NCBI RefSeq assembly: GCF_000186865.1
Contig: NW_008705564.1
Coordinates: 212,483-276,482 of the forward strand
Reading direction: 5' to 3'
Origin: Aureococcus anophagefferens
Taxonomy: Eukaryota > Sar > Pelagophyceae > Pelagomonadales > Pelagomonadaceae
DNA length: 64,000 nt
The notes below the pieces were generated by a model that worked only from the letters and a program-made list of their open reading frames with translations, ran no database searches and had not been told where the DNA came from. The translations under genes and the position numbers were made by a program. This document shows, one piece after another, positions 1 through 10,206 of the stretch (the stretch's first letter is position 1; each line of letters starts with the position of its first letter).

Positions 1-827
1 TGCGCGCACTCGGGACGGAGGCGGCGGTCACTCGCGCCACGCCTGGTACCACCGCCACGCCGAGAGCACGCCGGGACTGGCGCAAGGCAGTAGCATCCTG
101 AGTCGCCTCATTCAGACGACACTCAACGGACTCTCCGTGGACCGGGGGAGGTTGAGAACGAAGGCACCCGCACCCGACGGGCAGGACGTCCGGCTCGACT
201 AGGCCGATTCAACCTCAGGACCACAAGTGGCTAGCCGAGGGCACCGCCGAAGAGGACACCCGTAGTCAGCGGGACCGAAGAGAGCAAAGACGCCGACGAA
301 GAGAGCGAAGACGCCGACGTCGACGGAGCCGCACACAGCGCCACGCTACGAAGAGACGCTGCAGAATGCAGAGAAACGAATGGACACGGGCACATCGAAG
401 CCCGCACACCGAAGCCATCGAGGGCGCCGACCCCACCAGCTCCCCCCAAGACTCACGCCGAAGGCATCCGAACGAAGCGAGCGCGCGCGGCAGCCCCCCG
501 GGCCCGTGGGCGACGTCGCGCCGACGGCCAAGCACTGCAAGCTCTCGCGCTCGGCGCCCCGCCGCCCAATCGACGCGCGCAGCGGGGTGCTCCTCCCCGA
601 GCGCCCCCCGGAGCCGACGCGGCGAGCCCCACCACCGGCCGCTGCGCGAAACCACCCCCGCGCACTCTCCGAAAGCCGCCCCATAAGCTTCGGCGTTATC
701 ATTCATGTAAAGTTGATGATTGTTGAAGACACAAGTCGTTGCTGTCGTAAGCGGGGGACGATCTGGCGGCGGGCAAATTTGTCCATCGACGAATTGAGTT
801 GTGGCCAACACCACACCTCCCACCCAC
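1..827. other. Upstream stretch without a supportable gene
   Basis: Several overlapping frames are open on both strands, but all are Arg/Pro/Ala-rich shadows expected from GC-rich DNA and none resembles a known family. A two-copy 22-bp repeat (core gaagagagc-aagacgccgacg) lies at about 266-310. From about 690 to 830 the base composition drops towards AT, as expected for the promoter or 5'UTR of the gene starting at 828. The left edge could hold the end of a neighbouring gene, but I see no stop or domain to prove it. Confidence 0.4.
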
Positions 828-2105
828 ATGTGCCCGCCGAGCGGCTTCGCCGCGCTGGACGCGACGTTCCCGCCGGCGCCCGCCGACGGCGACGCGCAGG
901 CGTCGGCGACGCCCCGCGGCGAGGCGTCGTCGCTGCTGCGGTCGACGTCCGGCGCGCGGCTCTCGGAGAGCTTCCGGGCGACAAGCGAGGAGCGCGCCAA
1001 GATCAACTGGACGACGGACGGGAACGCGCGGCTGTCGCGCGCCGTCGCCGCGCGGCGCCGCGCGACGCGCGACGGCGGCGGCGAGGGCGGCGACGGCGAT
1101 TCGGCGCTCCGGGACCACGCGCGCGAGGCCTACGAGGAGCTCCGGCGGCGGGGCCAGCTCGTCGCCGTGACCTTCGAGGCGCCGAGCCTGGGCCTCTCCC
1201 TCGTGCTCAGCAAGTTCGCGCGGACGCCGAGCACCCGGACGCGCAAGCGGATGGACCCGCCGGGCGACCTCCGGCGGAGCTCGTCGTCCAACGACCTCGC
1301 GTCCAACGACCCCGAGGAGGCGTCCGACGAGGCGGGCGAGGGCCGGCGCCTCGTCGTCGTCGAGAACACCTTCGAGCACCGCGGCGGCGGCGTCGCGCGC
1401 CGGTTCCTCCGGCCGATGGACGAGCTCGTGGGCCTCGTCGCGCCGCCGCCGCCGCCGCCGCCGCCGGAGGCCTGGGCGCCCGTCCCCGCGGGCGCCTTCG
1501 AGGAGACGAAGGAGCCGCCGGCGGCGCCGCCGACGGTCATGGTGAACCTGCCGACGATCCCGGGGTCGCCGTCGCGGACGCCCGGCTCGACGTCGCGGCC
1601 GTCGGCGGTGCCCGACGCGGGCGCCGTCGAGCTCATCGTCGACCTGGACCCGGGCGCCTTCGACGCGCTGCTCGCGCGCCTCAAGGACGCGCCGCGGCCG
1701 CTGACGCTCGTCTTCTCGCGCGGCCGGTGCCTCGCGGCCGTGCGCCGCGTCCGCGCCGCGCGCCGCGCGACGGCGGCGGCGGCGCGCGGGGCCGCATCCG
1801 CCATCTCGCCCGCGCGGTCCCTGCCGACGCGCCGCCGCTACCGGTCCACGGACCGCCTCCTCGACGACGCCGCGCGCCGGCCGCCGCGACCCGACGCGCC
1901 GCGCCGCGGCGGCGCGCGCTCGCGGCTCGCGGCGCTGTTCGCGCTCGCCTCGTCGCTCCTCTCGGCGTTCGTCGTCTGCGTCCTCGGCTGCCTCGACGCG
2001 CCCATGCGCGGCCTCCGCCGCCGCCGCGAGGACAGGCAGATCAAGACGCACCGCCGCTCCTCCTCCGCGCCGCTGCCCTCCTTCGACCTCTCCGACGCCG
2101 TCTGA
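828..2105 (+). CDS. Unknown protein with PDZ-like segments and a C-terminal membrane segment
   Basis: The single-exon frame gives 425 aa from ATG 828; a GTG-initiated extension to 801 is possible but ATG is preferred. Seen: a stretch around residues 115-135 (VTFEAPSLGLSLVL) and another near 275-305 ending in PLTLVF, both reminiscent of the beta-strand ends of PDZ-like domains; a proline run; Ser-rich spacers; and one hydrophobic segment near residues 370-390 (SSLLSAFVVCVLG) followed by a basic tail. The reading frame has the strong third-position G/C of its neighbours. Function is unknown; a membrane-anchored scaffold is only a guess. The SUN-domain gene follows on the same strand about 145 bp downstream. 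Confidence 0.6.
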   Translation: MCPPSGFAALDATFPPAPADGDAQASATPRGEASSLLRSTSGARLSESFRATSEERAKINWTTDGNARLSRAVAARRRATRDGGGEGGDGDSALRDHAREAYEELRRRGQLVAVTFEAPSLGLSLVLSKFARTPSTRTRKRMDPPGDLRRSSSSNDLASNDPEEASDEAGEGRRLVVVENTFEHRGGGVARRFLRPMDELVGLVAPPPPPPPPEAWAPVPAGAFEETKEPPAAPPTVMVNLPTIPGSPSRTPGSTSRPSAVPDAGAVELIVDLDPGAFDALLARLKDAPRPLTLVFSRGRCLAAVRRVRAARRATAAAARGAASAISPARSLPTRRRYRSTDRLLDDAARRPPRPDAPRRGGARSRLAALFALASSLLSAFVVCVLGCLDAPMRGLRRRREDRQIKTHRRSSSAPLPSFDLSDAV

Positions 2106-2250
2106 CGAGGCGCGCCAAATTAAGAAGCTATGGACGAATACGTTCGAGAGGTCGCGCGCGCGCGCCTCGCGCGCGAGAAATCGAGAACGGCGCGCGCCGG
2201 CGGTCGCTCGCGCGCTTCAACGTCGCTGATTGAATCGAGTCCGCCCGCGC

Positions 2251-4596
2251 ATGGCGCCGCGCCCTGTGCCGCGCCCTGCGCGCCGCCTGGCCTGCCTGTT
2301 GCTGGCGGCGCTCGCGCTCGTCGCTGCCACAGAACCCGAGCAGCCGCCGCCCCTCGCGAGCGACGCGACGACGACGAGCGCTGCGCCGCGCGACGACGAG
2401 CCGCAGCCACCTCCTGGCGATGCCGCCGCCGCCGGCGACGCCGCGCCGCCCGACGCCGCGGCGCCGCCGCCGGAGGCGGACCCGGCCGCCGCCGAGGGCG
2501 CGGAATCCGTCGCCGCCGACGCCGCCGAGGGCGAGGCGCCGGCCGCGGAGGCCGCGCCCGCCGCGGACGCCGCGCCCGCCGCGCCGGCCGCGCCCGTCAT
2601 GGTGCCGGACCTCGAGGACGGCGAGGACGTCGTCGAGAAGAAGAAGAAGGCCAAGGTCATCAACTACGCGTCCATGGACGCCGGCGCCGTCGTCCTCGAG
2701 CAGAGCGAGCACAGCAAGGGCTTCCACAAGCTGCTCCTCGACGACAAGGACAAGTACGGCATCACGGAGTGCTCCGAGAAGAAGATGGTCGTCATCGGCC
2801 TCTCCGAGGACATCCAGATGCGCGAGCTCATCCTGTGCCAGTACGAGAAGTACAGCTCCGGCGTGCGCGACTTCGACGTGCTCGGGTCGCAGGCGTTCCC
2901 GACGAAGGAGTGGCTCCACCTCGGCAACTTCACCGCCAAGTACGGCGTCCGCGAGCAGAACTTCACCATGGCCGAGTTCAAGTACGTGCGCTACCTGAAG
3001 CTGCGCTTCCTCACGCACCACGGCGACGAGGCGTCCTGCACCGTGTCGCAGATCAAGGTCCACGGCGTCGCGGTCGGGGCGGGAAAAGCGTGATTCAAGT
3101 GCGCTTCAACATGAGTGGTCCGCGCGCGCGCGTTCCGGAAAAAAGCATCCTCGCGTCGAGAGCGCTCCGAGAGATGATCGCTCGTCCAAAAATGAGCCGA
3201 AACGAGTGGAAAACGACCGAGAGACGAGCCTCCAAAGTTGGGAATTTCGCACTCTTTTCCCGCCCAGGTGACGGTCATGGAGGGCTTCCAGGACGACCTC
3301 CAGCGGCACCACGACGAGCTCGAGCAGCAGCAGGCGCTCATCGAGACCGACGACCTCGTGCTCCCGGAGCCGGAGGAGGTGCTCATCGTGCCGCCGCCCC
3401 CGGCGGAGCCGGCCGACGGCGGCGCGGAGGACGACGGCGCGGCCGACGCCGCCGCGGCGCCCGCGGCCAACGGCACGGACGCGGCCGCGGCCGCGGCGCC
3501 GGACGACATCGTCGCCATCGAGCCCGTGCTCCCCGCGGCGCCGGAGCACGAGGCGCGGCCCGACGACGAGGCGCGGCCCGCGCCGCCGCCGGACGCGGAC
3601 GCGGACGGCGCGCCGGCGGCGCCCGGCGGCGACGACGACGCGCCGGCGGCGCCGGGCGACGCCGGCGACGACGGCGCGGTCGCGCCGGCCGACGCGGACA
3701 CGCGGACCATGGGCAAGAAGGCGTCGGAGCGCGTCGTCGCTGTGGCCGAAAAGGTCGCGAACGCGTTCCTCGGCGCGGCGCCCGAGGAGCCGCGGGCCGC
3801 GGTGCCCAAGTTCGACGTCGGCGGCCCGCCGCCGGACGACGACGCCGCCGCGGCGCCGCCGGTCGACGACGCCGCCGACGGCGACGGCGGCGACGCGGCC
3901 GCGGCCGCGGCCGCGCCGGAGCCCACCGCGCCGCCGACGCGGCGCCCGCGGCGCCGGCCGACCGCGGCGCCGGCGGCGACAGCGCCCGCGGCGCCGGCGG
4001 CCAACGCGACGACGACGACGGCTGCCGCGCCGCCGGCCCTGAACGCGACCGCGGCGCCGCCGGCGAACGCCACGGCCGACGCGGCGCCGCCGCCGCCGCC
4101 GCCGAACGCGACCGCGGCGACGACGACGGCGGCGGCCGCCGCGACACCGACGACGACGACGGCCGTCGCCGTCGCCGGCGACGCCGCGGCCGCGGAGAAC
4201 GCGACCGCGGCCGCGCCGAACGCGACCGCGCCGGCGCCGCGCAACGGCCCCAAGTGCCACGAGGCGCTCGACTTCAAGAAGTTCAAGGCGCAGATGAAGC
4301 TCAAGGTCCAGTCGAACACGACGCAGCTCGCCAAGGTCGCGAGCGGGTCCCAGTTCGAGAGCGTCTTCAAGACGCTCATGGACAAGATCAAGGCCTTCGA
4401 GATCAACCACGCGATCTACGAGCTCTACCTGGGCCACCTCCAGGCGTGCTACGCCGCCCAGGTCGACCGCCTCGAGCGCAAGGTCGACGACGGCCTCGCG
4501 GCGCTCCGCGCGGAGCTCGCGGACGTCCGCGCCGCGCCGCGGCGCGGCTTCCGCTTCCCCTGGCAGCGGCGGAGGACCGAGCCGCCGCGACGATAA
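2251..4596 (+). CDS. SUN-domain (SLP1/SUN-like) membrane protein
   Basis: Two exons, 2251-3066 and 3268-4596, give 714 aa; the intron between them is an introner (family B). The start at 2251 gives an N-terminal signal sequence (ARRLACLLLAALALVAA). Residues 145-275 form a SUN domain with the family hallmarks NYASMDAGA, KYGITECSEKK, SSGVRDFDVLGS, FPTKEWLHLGNF and the terminal SCTVSQIKVHG, which splices in frame to VTVMEGFQ. A long Ala/Asp/Pro-rich low-complexity region follows. The C-terminal block (FESVFKTLMDKIKAFEIN...ELYLGHLQ) matches the coiled region of SLP1-type SUN proteins, and a basic tail ends the protein. The family acts at the ER/nuclear envelope, bridging membranes or assisting folding of membrane proteins. 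Being a SUN protein is secure; the exact subgroup is inferred. Confidence 0.88.
3067..3267 (+). mobile_element. Introner B1 (intron of SUN-domain gene)
   Basis: 201-nt GT-AG phase-0 intron made of target copy gtcgcggt (3067-3074) plus a 193-nt element; the second target copy gtgacggt (6/8 identical) begins exon 2. Terminal inverted repeats read GGGCGGGAAAAG at the left and CTTTTCCCGCCCAG at the right. The internal core CGTCCAAAAATGAGCCGAA is shared with all A and B copies. The donor GT lies in the target copy; the acceptor AG is the last two bases of the element. Confidence 0.93.
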
Positions 4597-4623
4597 AAAT
4601 GAGCGAACCCAAAAGACCCCGGC

Positions 4624-6300
4624 TCACGCGGCCTCGAGGAGGTTCGACGACGAGTCGCTCGCCGGCATGGCGGCGGCGTCGCCCTCCTTGCCCTCGTCCG
4701 CGGCGCCGCGCGGGTCCTCGACGAGCTCCGCCGCGCCGTTGAAGTCGTCCTTCTTCGCGCCGTCCGGGTCGTCGGGCGCGAGCTCGATGAGCGGGTCCAG
4801 CGCGAGGAGCGTCGCCTCGTCGAAGTACTTGGGGAGGACCTTCAGGCGCACGTAGACGAGCGCGGCGATGAACAACGGGAACGTCATCGAGATGGGCGTC
4901 AGCGTCACGAAGTAGATGACGAAGGCGATGGCCAGCTGGAGCTTCGTGAAGGACTTGATCGTGGCAAAGTCCAGCGCCCGGAACCAGGCGTGGGGCGACT
5001 TGCGCAGCGCGGGCTCCGCGATTACCAAACAGAACCGCTCGTAGAGCTCGTTCCCCGGCAGCGAGCTCAGCGCCATGAAGAGGAAGAGCCCGTCGAGGCA
5101 GGCCTTGGGGATCTGGCCCAGCACGCCGATGAGCGGCCGGAAGCACACGACGCCCGTCAGCAGCGCCTGGGAGAAGTTCGTGTACCGCTGCTCGTACGTC
5201 CGCTCGACGACGTCGACGACGACGCCGTGCTGCTTCTCCTTGCGCACGACGCACAGGCTCTTCGTGTGGAGCGGCGCCTGGGGGATGAGCCCGTTGCAGG
5301 GCGGGATGCCCAAGATGCCCGTGAAGACGATGCAGATCCCCAGCACGAAGAAGTCGAGGTGGTACGCGGACCCCTTCTTCAGCTGGAACTCCTTCGACTG
5401 GGCCATGATCGACGACACGTTGTGGTCGAAGATGAACAGAATCAGGATGATGCTCGCCGGCACGAGGCTCAGCACGATGCCCCAGACGGGGAAGTCGAAG
5501 AGGTTCAGGAACCACGTCCGCCCGCCGATCGTCTGGAAGTTCCGCGGCACGTTCAGGCGCGTCAGGTCCGACCCCAGGTCGTCCGCGCGGCCGACGAGCG
5601 AGATGCCCGTCCAGATGACGATGGCCACCGTCGGCGCGTAGTCGGACACGAAGGTCCGGAACTTCTCGTTGCCGATGACCCAGTTCGACGCGTTGGCGAG
5701 ATAGAGCGACAAGAGCGTCGTCCCCAGCGCCAGAATCGTCTCCATGAGGCACGCGGCGAAGGACTGGCTCCGCGTGTAGTACTTGGCGATGCCCACGGCG
5801 CCCGTGACGGCGTAGATGACGGCGATGAGCATGCCGAAGGTGTGGCAGGAGAAGTTCGTGATGTACCTGATGTAGTCGCAGAGCCCCGCGGCCGCCGCGG
5901 CCATGTGCATCAGGCCGGCCCAGATCTGCGCCCAGGCGTAGAAGTGGAGGAAGCTGATGTCCAGCGCCTTGGCCATGCCGTAGATTGAGATGGTCAGGAT
6001 CGTCACGGGGCCCGTGACGCCCACGATGACGAGGGGCTGCCCCGCGAAGACGCTGAAGACCATCCCGGAGAGGCAGCTGCTCAGGCACACCTCGACGACG
6101 CCGATCTTCTCCGTCGTCGTCGCGAGCAGCTCCGCGAAGGTGATGGCCGGCGCGATGGACGTGAAGAACATGAAGAAGATGGACGCCGTGGTCTTGGCGT
6201 TGTGGCCCTCGGTCCAGTCGGAGACATACTTGGGCGCGCGCCGCTTCAGATCCTTGACGATGCCCCGGAAGCCGCTCGCCTCCTCCGGAAGCCAGCCCAT
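4624..6300 (-). CDS. SLC4/BOR1-like anion (bicarbonate/borate) transporter
   Basis: Single exon, 558 aa from the ATG ending at 6300 (MGWLPEEASGF); an upstream in-frame ATG at 6459 would add 53 residues without homology, so the shorter start is preferred. The family hallmarks appear in order: FRGIVKDLKRRAPKYVSDW, SIAPAITFAELL, VFAGQPLVIVGVTGP, then about a dozen hydrophobic spans including WGIVLSLVPASIILILFIFD, GIPPCNGLIPQAPLHT and IPKACLDGLFLFMALSSLPGNE. The C-terminal tail is acidic. The GQPLVIVGVTGP and IPPCNGLIPQAPLH motifs are diagnostic for the HCO3-/borate family. In algae such proteins move bicarbonate or borate at the plasma or plastid membrane; the substrate cannot be told here. It is transcribed divergently from the glucuronokinase fusion gene, whose ATG is at 6489. 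Confidence 0.9.
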   Translation of the reverse strand: MGWLPEEASGFRGIVKDLKRRAPKYVSDWTEGHNAKTTASIFFMFFTSIAPAITFAELLATTTEKIGVVEVCLSSCLSGMVFSVFAGQPLVIVGVTGPVTILTISIYGMAKALDISFLHFYAWAQIWAGLMHMAAAAAGLCDYIRYITNFSCHTFGMLIAVIYAVTGAVGIAKYYTRSQSFAACLMETILALGTTLLSLYLANASNWVIGNEKFRTFVSDYAPTVAIVIWTGISLVGRADDLGSDLTRLNVPRNFQTIGGRTWFLNLFDFPVWGIVLSLVPASIILILFIFDHNVSSIMAQSKEFQLKKGSAYHLDFFVLGICIVFTGILGIPPCNGLIPQAPLHTKSLCVVRKEKQHGVVVDVVERTYEQRYTNFSQALLTGVVCFRPLIGVLGQIPKACLDGLFLFMALSSLPGNELYERFCLVIAEPALRKSPHAWFRALDFATIKSFTKLQLAIAFVIYFVTLTPISMTFPLFIAALVYVRLKVLPKYFDEATLLALDPLIELAPDDPDGAKKDDFNGAAELVEDPRGAADEGKEGDAAAMPASDSSSNLLEAA

Positions 6301-6488
6301 TCTCTTTCCGCGGGCGCCCGCGGACTCGGACGCGACTTTGGCCAGCGCGAACTGCCGACTCGCGGGGCCTATCGCGCAGTGTGACGTTAGGCGGGGGGCA
6401 ACGACGGCATCTTCGCCACAGTGACCGCGAGTCGAGCTGGCGACGAGGTGAGAAGCCAAGCGGCGCCTCTCCGACGCAGCGAAGTAAG

Positions 6489-8609
6489 ATGACGGTCGCC
6501 GTGATCCTCGTGGCCAGCGTCGACACGTGCCTCGAGGGCGAGCTCCTCGACGCCGGCGCCGAGTACAGCCACCTCCACGGGTTGCCCAAGGCGCTGCTGC
6601 CCATCACGGGGGGCAAGCGCGTGCTGGACTACTGGTGGGGCGCCATCGAGGGCCAGCGGCAGATCAGCGACGTCTACCTCGTGACGAACGCGAAGCAGTT
6701 CAAGCACTTCGAGCGCTGGGCGACGTCGCGCGGCATCCCCGCGTCCAAGGTCATCAACGACGGGTCGACGATGCGGTGCACGTCGCTCGGCGCCGCGCGC
6801 GACCTGCTGCTCGCGCTGACGCGCGCGGGCTCCTTCGGCGACAAGGGCCTGGACCAGGACGTCATGGTCATCGCGGGCGATTCCCTCTTCCACCGCGACT
6901 TCGACCTCCACTCCGTCGTCACGGAGCGCCACGTGGAAGCGGGTCAATCTTTAGCGGTCACGTACCGCCTCGGCGCGGACGAGGATGCGTCGACGCGGGG
7001 CATCGCCGAGGTCGACGCGTCGACGCGCCAGGTGTTGCGCTTCGTCGAGAAGCCGTCGCCCGGCGCCACGGCGTCGCGCGACGCGTGCCCGCTCTTCTAC
7101 ATTCTGAAGCCCGACCTCGTCGCTTTGCTCCCGGCGTTCGTCGAGGAGCACGACCGCGACGCGAAGCCGAGCCTCGGCGGCTTCATGGCCTGGGCCATCA
7201 ACGACAAGGGGTCCAAGGTCTACTCCATGCGCATGCCCGGCGTCTTCCGGCTCATCGGCGACGCGGGCCTCCAGGAGTATTTGGATTTGGTCGAGCACTT
7301 CGAGCGAATCGACGCGCCGAGCTGGTCCACGGCGGGCGGCGGCAAGCACACGGTCAAGGCCCACGCGCGCGTCGGCCTCTTCGGGAACCCGAGCGACGGC
7401 TACCACGGGGCGACGATCGCGCTGACCATCGCGAACTTTTGGGCGTCGGCGACGATCGCGCCGTCCGAGCGTCTGTGCCTCGTGCCCCACCCCCTCTTCG
7501 ACCCCTGCGACTTCGGGTCCCTCGCGGACCTCCACTTCATCTCGCGGCGCGAGGGCTACCAGGGCGGCATGCGGCTCCTCCAGGCGGCCTGCAAGCGCTT
7601 CTTCGAGTACTGCGCCGCGCACGGCGTCGCGCTTCCGAAGCGCAACTTCACGCTGTCCTACGAGACGAACGTGCCGCGCCAGGTCGGCCTCGCGGGGTCG
7701 TCGGCCATCGTCACGGCGGCCATCAAGGCGATGATCGCCTTCTTCTCCCTCGACGAGTCGCACGTGCCCGCGCCCGTGCTGCCGAACCTCGTGCTGTCGA
7801 TCGAGGCGGAATTGGGCATCAACGCGGGCCTCCAGGACCGCGTCGTCCAGGCCTACGAGGGCCTCGTGGCCATGGACTTCGACAAGGCGCACTTCGACGC
7901 CCACGGCTTCGGCGTCTACGAGCGGCTGCCGCCGCACCAGCTCCACGCGGCGCCGCCCCGCGTGGACATCGACCGCCGGTCCGGGACGTCCCGACCAAAC
8001 TTTTGAAATGCTCTCGCTCGGTCACATCGAAGTCGATTCGGCGGATTTTTGGATGAATCGATGGCTCTCAGCGAGTTCTCGAAGCACGGCCGAAGAGTGA
8101 CCGTTCAATTACGTGCACATTGAAGTCGGGTTGAAGATTTGGGTTCCGCGCAGGCGCTGCCGCTACTGTGGCTCGCGTACTGCGGCGAACCGTCCGACTC
8201 GGGCGCGATCCACAGCGACGTGAAGCAGCGGTGGCACGCGGGCGACCCCGTCGCCGTCGCCGGCATGGAGAAGATCGCCGACGTCGCGAAGCGGGCCAAG
8301 GTGGCCATCGCGCTGGGCGACGCGACGGAGTGCAAGAAGCTCATGGCCGAGAACTTCTCGCTGCGGCGCGCGCTGTTCGGCGACGCGGTCCTGGGCCGCA
8401 CGAACCTGCAGCTCATCGACATCGCGGCGAAGCACGGCGGCGTCGCCAAGTTCCCGGGCTCGGGGGGCGCCGTCGTCGGGACCTGCGACGAGGGCCAGCT
8501 CGACGCGATCCGCAAGGCCTACGAGGCCGAGTCCTTCGTCTTCGTCGTGCTCAAGCCCCACTTCCCCGCGGCGTCCCCGGGCGCGGCCCTCGTCGAGGCG
8601 GCGAACTAA
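6489..8609 (+). CDS. Nucleotidyltransferase-glucuronokinase fusion
   Basis: Two exons, 6489-7949 and 8154-8609, give 638 aa; the intron is introner A1. Residues 1-280 are a sugar-phosphate nucleotidyltransferase domain (LHGLPKALLPITGGKRVLDYW, then VMVIAGDSLFHRDFD). Residues 300-638 are a GHMP kinase of the glucuronokinase type: GLFGNPSDGYHGATIAL, the ATP loop VGLAGSSAIVTAAIKAM, INAGLQDRVVQAYEGLV, and after splicing ALPLLWLAYCGEPSDSG and KFPGSGGAVVGT. Glucuronokinase phosphorylates glucuronate at C1, and the partner activity would convert a sugar-1-phosphate to a nucleotide sugar, so a two-step salvage enzyme towards UDP-glucuronate is a reasonable inference. Splicing at the GC donor 7950 rejoins the YERLPPHQLHA/ALPLLWLAY region exactly as the family requires. 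Confidence 0.88.
7950..8153 (-). mobile_element. Introner A1 (intron of nucleotidyltransferase-glucuronokinase gene)
   Basis: 204-nt GC-AG phase-0 intron: target copy gcgccgcc (7950-7957) plus element 7958-8153; exon 2 starts with the matching copy gcgctgcc (7/8). The core is present in reverse orientation (ttcggcggatttttgga). The left end (ccgcgtggacatcgacc) differs from intact copies largely by T-to-C and A-to-G type changes, so this looks like an older copy drifting towards the local GC content. Confidence 0.88.
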
Positions 8610-8638
8610 ACGTACCGGCCTGCGTCCCACAGGAGGGC

Positions 8639-9289
8639 CTAGGCGCGCGCGACGGCGGCGTCGCCCGGGAACTCGTCCCGAGCGCGGAAGCAGCAGCCCG
8701 CGGCCGCGACCTTGTGCAGCGCGCCGCAGACGCCCGGCGCGTGCTTGAGGAAGCCGTCGGCGTTCGTCGGGCGGCGCTGGACGCAGAGCGTTGCGCAGAG
8801 GGCGCCGAGCGCGACGGCCGCGGCGACGCACCGCTCGTTCGCGGGCGCGCCGGCGCCGGACGCGGCGACGAGCGGGCCGTCGTCGGCGCCCGCGTCCGGG
8901 GCCGGGGAAACGCGCGCGTCGAGGAGGATGCGGATCTGGCGCTTGAGGTCCTGGACCTCGCGCTTGAGGATCTCGACGTCGCCCTCGGCCGTCGAGTGCG
9001 GCCGCCGCATGTCCGGCGGCGACGGAGCGCCCAGCGCGACGAAGGAGTCGCCCGTGGCGACGGTCATGGAATTCGCGTCGACGTCCCGCAGGCTGTAGGG
9101 GTGCTCCACGGCGTGGAAGTCGTCGCGCGCCGACAGGGCGAGCTCGCTCTCCTCGATGAGCGTCCAGCTGCTCTGGGGCTCGGCGCGGCCGTGACCGTGG
9201 GAGAGCTGGAGCGCGCCCACGGCCGCGGGCACGGCGAGGGTCGCCGACCGCCGCAGGAAGACGCCCGACATGGTCGGCACCCGCGCCAC
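8639..9289 (-). CDS. Unknown protein with coiled coil and hydrophobic segment
   Basis: Single exon of 216 aa (210 if the second Met at 9271 is used). Seen: a short basic N-terminus with a weakly hydrophobic stretch, a predicted coiled coil around residues 100-125 (VEILKREVQDLKRQIRILLD), a hydrophobic Ala-rich segment near 155-168 (AAAVALGALCATLC) and a Cys-containing C-terminus. No family recognised. The 3' end faces that of the glucuronokinase fusion, 29 bp away. The frame has the codon bias of the surrounding genes, which is the main reason to accept it. Confidence 0.55.
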   Translation of the reverse strand: MARVPTMSGVFLRRSATLAVPAAVGALQLSHGHGRAEPQSSWTLIEESELALSARDDFHAVEHPYSLRDVDANSMTVATGDSFVALGAPSPPDMRRPHSTAEGDVEILKREVQDLKRQIRILLDARVSPAPDAGADDGPLVAASGAGAPANERCVAAAVALGALCATLCVQRRPTNADGFLKHAPGVCGALHKVAAAGCCFRARDEFPGDAAVARA

Positions 9290-9507
9290 GCGCCCCCCGC
9301 GGCCGTTTCGTGAGGGTCAGCGCGGGTATGGCTCCGTGTTCTTCGAGAGAGCTCGGCCGATGCAGCCCTGTGCATCCGAAACAGTCGTCGTTGCATTACA
9401 ACATCGAGCTGGTGTTGACCTCGTTGCCGAAGCTGCCGAAGCTCCAGGCAATAGACCAGCAGATCGAGCGCGCGGCCACCCGTCGACGTCGACACTCCGC
9501 GGCATCC

Positions 9508-10101
9508 ATGTCGGTCAAGAACTTCTTCTCGTCGCGCGCCGGCGCCCTGTGAAAACGAAACGCTGGACGGCCGCGGGGGATACACACCCGGCGCCCCGTG
9601 AACCGAAACGCTGGACGGCCGCCGGGGATATAGAAACGCGACGAAGGAACCCGAGAAAACGATTGTAGGCGGTTCGGCTTCGGCGGCGGCGCGCCGTCGG
9701 CCCTCGCGCCCGCGGCGGCGGCCGAGGCGGAGGAGGAGGAGGGCCCGCCCATGGAGCGCGACCTCACGAAGCCCGTCTTCTACGTCGTTCCGTTCGCGTG
9801 GCTCGACAACCTCATGCCCGCGCGCAAGGGCGAGGAGGCGATGCAGGCCATCGTCAAGGAGCACCAGGCGCGCATCGACGACAATAGCTACCCCGTCTTC
9901 TACGTCGTGCCCAAGCCGCTCATCACGAGCGTCTTCCCCAAGTACAAGGACGCGAATAGCCAGAGCAGCGCGCCGCCGGCGCTTTTCCGTGGTCGATGTG
10001 GTCGTGGTTGATGGCGTTTTCTTTGTGTAGGTCTCTTCAGCGACTGCCTCTCTTTTGTCGGCTCCATTTTCCTGGTCTGGGCCGCGATCCTCGTCGAGTA
10101 G
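9508..10101 (+). CDS. Small unknown protein with C-terminal membrane segment (three exons)
   Basis: Proposed exons 9508-9548, 9669-9988 and 10031-10101 add to 432 nt, giving 143 aa. The middle exon is the best supported (FGFGGGAPSALAP, an acidic Glu run, then MERDLTKPVFYVVPFAWLDN and SYPVFYVVPKPLITSVF). The last exon encodes one hydrophobic helix (LSFVGSIFLVWAAILVE). Introns are GT-AG: 9549-9668 (120 nt, containing a tandem repeat) and 9989-10030 (42 nt, at the small end for introns). The two FYVVP segments look like an internal repeat. No family recognised. The frame is maintained through both junctions, but no transcript confirms them. Confidence 0.5.
9557..9632 (+). repeat. Two-copy tandem repeat inside an intron
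   Basis: The string gaaacgctggacggccgc followed by ggggata occurs twice, about 47 bp apart, inside the first intron of the small gene at 9508-10101. No target-site duplication resembling the introner pattern was found around this intron. Confidence 0.7.
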
Positions 10102-10206
10102 GACGCCGCGGCGGCGGCGCGCCGGAGGCGGCGCGCCGCCCGACGTGCTGACACATGCCTGGAATGGAGCATAATAAACACCCGTACATAGCCAGTGGCG
10201 TGAGCA

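Noticed and set aside
7979..8153. GT at 7979 as donor of the glucuronokinase intron
   Set aside because: It gives the wrong phase for exon 2 and lies inside the element. The GC at 7950 restores both frame and the conserved YERL...LAYCGEPSDSG region.
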